Translations under genes and position numbers: made by a program
Shown here: positions 49,253 to 51,334 of the stretch, piece after piece
How positions within the stretch are numbered: the stretch's first letter is position 1
Layout: each line of letters starts with the position of its first letter
Source: Candidatus Bathyarchaeota archaeon
Lineage (GTDB): Archaea; Thermoproteota; Bathyarchaeia; 40CM-2-53-6
Assembly (NCBI GenBank): GCA_005881615.1
Contig: VBBR01000034.1
Location: forward strand, 1-51,334
Length of the DNA stretch: 51,334 nt
Reading direction: 5' to 3'
Notes under the pieces: model-generated
Databases searched by the model: none
What the model saw: the letters and a program-made list of their open reading frames with translations, nothing else
What the model was told of the DNA's origin: nothing

Positions 49253-49398
49253 AAAGTAACCCTGCTGGTAATAATTCGCGAAGCGAAGCCGTGATTCTTT
49301 TAAGTCTTAGTCTTTTAGGCTCTGTTAACTTCTAGGACATCTCGCCATTTCTTCTCGCTGTCAGCGATCGAGAAATACCGATTCCAAAAGGGAGGAGG

Positions 49399-49420
49399 TG
49401 GGTGAGGTTTCTCTCACCCA
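49399..49420 (-). terminator. 8-bp hairpin after the 24-aa gene
   Basis: A perfect inverted repeat, TGGGTGAG-N6-CTCACCCA, begins 9 nt after the stop of the 24-aa gene on the minus strand. A pyrimidine-rich run ending CCCTTTTGG follows about 10 nt later. It has the layout of a 3'-end hairpin for a very short mRNA. Confidence 0.6.
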
Positions 49421-49428
49421 ATCAGGTT

Positions 49429-49503
49429 TTACTTCGGATTATTCCCCCGACCTTTTCCTGAGCGCTTGCCAGTTGTACTGGGATAGTTGGGGTTCTTCCC
49501 CAT
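49429..49503 (-). CDS. Hidden 24-aa basic small protein gene
   Basis: Between the aminotransferase and tautomerase genes, the minus strand carries a compact transcription unit: a TATA box (GGTAATATTTTGG, 49564-49576), a start site expected near 49543, the Shine-Dalgarno GGAGGTGA (49517-49510, matching the end of 16S rRNA over all eight bases), a six-nucleotide spacer and an ATG at 49503. The peptide starts MGKNPNYPST, continues TGKRSGKG and ends with RGNNPK. It is basic, rich in Gly, Asn and Lys and without hydrophobic segments, so RNA or ribosome binding is plausible. An 8-bp hairpin follows the stop by 9 nt. No family recognised with confidence. Confidence 0.72.
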   Translation of the reverse strand: MGKNPNYPSTTGKRSGKGRGNNPK

Positions 49504-49561
49504 TCCGGTTCACCTCCTTTGTGGGATTCGACAGCTGCCTGCGATCTCACAGTGTAATTAT

Positions 49562-49576
49562 TACCAAAATATTACC
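49562..49576 (-). promoter_or_regulatory. Promoter of the 24-aa gene
   Basis: A minus-strand TATA-like GGTAATATTTTGG with a second GGTAATAATTAC directly upstream-facing. The spacing puts the transcript start about 40 nt before the ATG at 49503. The copies of the sequence ATTACC (49561-49565 and 49572-49576) form a direct repeat that may bind a regulator. The tautomerase gene ends 50 bp to the right. Confidence 0.45.
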
Positions 49577-49625
49577 CAACTCTAGTTCTCTCTTTCAACT
49601 AGCGAGTTGTGGGCTGAGCATTCTC

Positions 49626-50066
49626 TTACTTCTGGCGCGCCGCGGCGGCTTTGGCGGCGAGAGCTGCGAACTCTTCGCGGCCGAATGCTGTGCCCGAAAG
49701 CCCCCAACCACCTTCAGCGGCCTCAGTGAGTAGCACCCAAGTCCGACTAGCTTCGCTTGGGTCACCCGAGATCTTGGTGACGATCTCAGTGATCTCCTTG
49801 ACCAGTTGTTTCTGGCCTTCGCGGGTCAACGCCGCTGGGGGTGTGATGACTTGGACGCGTACGGTACGAGCAGAGGGGGTGGCGGCGGTGTGAACCGTCT
49901 TCGGGTCCATTCGGTGGATGTATGCGGCGGTGTTGTTCAGGTGGAAGGGACCAGGGGTTTTCACGCCTTCGGCGCGGAGAACGGCCATTGTTAGCTCGTG
50001 GCCAAGCTGAGCATCAGTTCCTGTTGGAAAGAGGTCTGCTGGTGCGTAGACATCGATCATGGGCAT
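49626..50066 (-). CDS. Tautomerase superfamily protein (fused 4-OT-like domains)
   Basis: A 146-aa protein made of two 4-oxalocrotonate tautomerase-like beta-alpha-beta units. The first has the catalytic Pro directly after Met (MPMIDVYAPADLFPTG). The second starts at about residue 67 (RTVRVQVITPPAALTREGQKQLVKEITEIV). The overall layout recalls cis-CaaD and malonate semialdehyde decarboxylase. The substrate is unknown. A TATA-like CCTATATTAGC lies near 50097-50107. It diverges from an HxlR-type regulator gene, a typical pairing for stress or aromatic metabolism enzymes. Confidence 0.85.
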   Translation of the reverse strand: MPMIDVYAPADLFPTGTDAQLGHELTMAVLRAEGVKTPGPFHLNNTAAYIHRMDPKTVHTAATPSARTVRVQVITPPAALTREGQKQLVKEITEIVTKISGDPSEASRTWVLLTEAAEGGWGLSGTAFGREEFAALAAKAAAARQK

Positions 50067-50254
50067 GGACGAAACGATCGGCAGGTGGCAAAATGATAGC
50101 TAATATAGGTTGTTGGCTCCTAGGTCACCAGAGGGCATAATGCAAGCTAAACGAAGAAAACGCACAGTGGGCTGATTACGCGAAGACCACTACGAACGGT
50201 TACACGATTTGTGCGTCGGTCGAGTCAGCCCGAAGGATAGGAAACCGTTGGCGG

Positions 50255-50518
50255 TTGATAGTAATCAGGTACCTCTTGGAACATCCTATCAGGTTCAACG
50301 AGCTGCTCAAAGTTGCCTGTGATATTGACCCCAAGACGCTCTCTCGAGTCCTGAAATATCTAACGAAGGAACTGATCGTTAGAAGGGAGGTTCTCGGCGC
50401 GCAGCCCTTCACTGTCCGGTACGCGCTGACAGACAAGGGAGAGCAGGCAAGACCGATAATGCAATCTCTGAAGGAGTGGGGAGAGGCCTGGGTGCTGCCC
50501 GAGATTTCGGCGGCGTGA
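50255..50518 (+). CDS. HxlR-type winged-helix regulator, start uncertain
   Basis: An HxlR-family DNA-binding protein: IRYLLEHPIRFNELLKVACDIDPKTLSRVLKYLTKELIVRREVLGAQPFTVRYALTDKGEQ. From TTG 50255 it is 87 aa. The usual N-terminal helix with its Cys (ICASVESARRIGNRWRLI) is encoded directly upstream in the same frame, which stays open to 50141, but I see no ATG, GTG or TTG there. An ATG at 50140 is one nucleotide out of frame. So either a rare start codon is used, or a one-base frameshift lies between 50140 and 50200. It probably regulates the divergent tautomerase gene. Confidence 0.75.
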   Translation: MIVIRYLLEHPIRFNELLKVACDIDPKTLSRVLKYLTKELIVRREVLGAQPFTVRYALTDKGEQARPIMQSLKEWGEAWVLPEISAA

Positions 50519-50525
50519 GTTCAAA

Positions 50526-50666
50526 TCAGGCTTCTGCCCTTACTAGGAACTCTCGGTGTCTCTTCTTCCGTTTCGCGACCCTGTGTCTCATGTAGAGCGT
50601 ATAGCCTCCAAGCACAATGCAGATTTCTCCGATGACGAATGCCCAATCATTCAGAGATACGGTCAT
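50526..50666 (-). CDS. 46-aa single-helix membrane peptide
   Basis: On the minus strand an ATG at 50666 opens 46 codons: MTVSLNDW, then the hydrophobic AFVIGEICIVLGGYTLYM (about 9-26) and a strongly basic cytoplasmic end RHRVAKRKKRHREFLVRAEA. This is the layout of a small membrane protein with positive-inside topology. It fills most of the gap between the HxlR gene and the SAM hydrolase gene. Function unknown. Small size means chance cannot be excluded, but the clean helix plus basic tail is convincing. Confidence 0.55.
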   Translation of the reverse strand: MTVSLNDWAFVIGEICIVLGGYTLYMRHRVAKRKKRHREFLVRAEA

Positions 50667-50768
50667 GAGACGTCGGAACGATTATCCTAGACCATCATAT
50701 CTCTGTAACAGTGGATACGTGAACCAGGTGACGCGCTTAAGTCTGACTTCCCGGGTCTCAACTCTCTG

Positions 50769-51334
50769 ATGAGAGTCGTCACTCTACTTTCTGACTTCGG
50801 ATTAAGAGACGGCTACGTTGCACAGATGAAAGGAACCATTCTCGACCTCTGCCCCAGTGCCGTCATCACGGACGTTTCCCATGATGTCGAACGACACAAC
50901 ATTTCTATGGGCTCGTTCATTCTTGAAACGACAGCTCCCTTTTTCCCAAAAGACACGATACATGTGGCCGTCGTCGATCCAGGAGTTGGAAGCGATAGAA
51001 GGGCGATTGTTATCGAATGCGAAAAGGCATCGTTTGTCGGACCGGACAATGGACTCATGGCCAGAGCAAGCGAAAAGCTGGGTCTGAAGGCGATTTATGA
51101 GATCCGAGAAGAAGCGTTTCAAAGGAAGCTCGTGTCATCGACGTTTCACGGGAGGGACATATTCGCCTACACTGCTGGCCTATTGGCATCTGGCCGGAGA
51201 CCCAAGGAAGTGGGACCCAGAGTCTCCAGATTGGAAACACTCGATCTATCTCCGCCGACGCTCTTAGGAAAGAGACTCGACTGTCATGTATTGCATGTTG
51301 ATGTCTTTGGAAACGTTGTCACTGATGTCGGTGA
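50769..51334 (+). CDS. SAM hydrolase (DUF62 / hydroxide adenosyltransferase), partial at window end
   Basis: A frame from ATG 50769 that runs off the end of the window (188 codons seen). It encodes the DUF62 family, SAM hydrolases that release adenosine and L-methionine from S-adenosylmethionine. Motifs: VTLLSDFGLRDGYVAQMKGTIL, AVITDVSHDVERHNISMGSFIL, HVAVVDPGVGSDRRAIVIE, FVGPDNGLMA and TFHGRDIFAYTAGLLASG. The C-terminal domain is cut; the last residues VDVFGNVVTDVG belong to its start. Family length is about 260 aa, so about two thirds is present. Confidence 0.9.
   Translation, partial: MRVVTLLSDFGLRDGYVAQMKGTILDLCPSAVITDVSHDVERHNISMGSFILETTAPFFPKDTIHVAVVDPGVGSDRRAIVIECEKASFVGPDNGLMARASEKLGLKAIYEIREEAFQRKLVSSTFHGRDIFAYTAGLLASGRRPKEVGPRVSRLETLDLSPPTLLGKRLDCHVLHVDVFGNVVTDVG

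Noticed and set aside
1-51334. Mobile elements, prophage, CRISPR arrays, rRNA genes
   Set aside because: I looked for transposases, integrases, terminal repeats, regularly spaced repeats and rRNA motifs on both strands and saw none.

Overview
The window is a stretch of an archaeal chromosome, about 50% G+C. It carries archaeal-type information genes: RNA polymerase subunit P, a single-subunit glycyl-tRNA synthetase, a splicing endonuclease, an Sm-like protein, FttA, FEN1, diphthamide synthase, two proteasome beta subunits, CTP-dependent riboflavin kinase and the sn-glycerol-1-phosphate ether-lipid enzymes. Two proteasome beta subunits, SepF, DUF2070, a translin homologue and widespread TTG starts with near-leaderless TATA spacing fit a Thermoproteota (TACK) lineage of the Nitrososphaeria/Bathyarchaeia kind. 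That placement is inference. I see no phage, insertion sequence or CRISPR array.

Left third (1-13 kb): an ACT-domain regulator, a small zincin-like protein, endA with a PhoU-like gene, glyS, rpoP, a large cell-surface protein, LSm, a PUA protein, SepF, then psmB-fttA. Next come the nickel-pincer cofactor genes larE and larB, which diverge from one shared palindromic TATA element, followed by fen1.

Damaged and RNA-rich section (14-18.4 kb): pcm carries a short hairpin insertion with an in-frame stop, and trm5 is frameshifted by an exact 124-bp tandem duplication. They flank an intact DUF371 gene. Beyond are a DOHH-like HEAT protein, a 47-aa zinc-finger ORF, an ankyrin protein and a tRNA-Lys gene that appears to be interrupted three times.

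Centre (18.6-31.7 kb): a protein with a predicted extracellular beta-sandwich part, one membrane helix and a cytoplasmic KaiC/RAD55-like ATPase domain. Then dph5-DUF357, a zinc ribbon, ribL, and the convergent set psmB2 (catalytic Thr replaced by Ala)-translin-ribK. The operon cofE-nucleotidyltransferase-site-2 protease-ncs6 and a TRAM gene with a long leader follow.

Right third: the ether-lipid operon (geranylgeranyl reductase, GGGP synthase, DUF2070, G1P dehydrogenase, a mevalonate-diphosphate-decarboxylase-like protein, gltX). After it lies a more accessory region: a winged-helix regulator overlapping a membrane protein gene behind a palindromic operator, two oxidoreductases, a terpenoid-cyclase-fold protein, a DHFR-like protein and an orphan. 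Then FKBP, an aminotransferase, a previously hidden 24-aa gene with promoter, Shine-Dalgarno and 3' hairpin, a tautomerase, an HxlR regulator, a 46-aa membrane peptide and the start of a SAM hydrolase cut by the window edge.

Most promising for new biology: the membrane KaiC-like sensor, the 24-aa transcription unit, the interrupted tRNA-Lys, the pcm hairpin insertion and the winged-helix/membrane pair.
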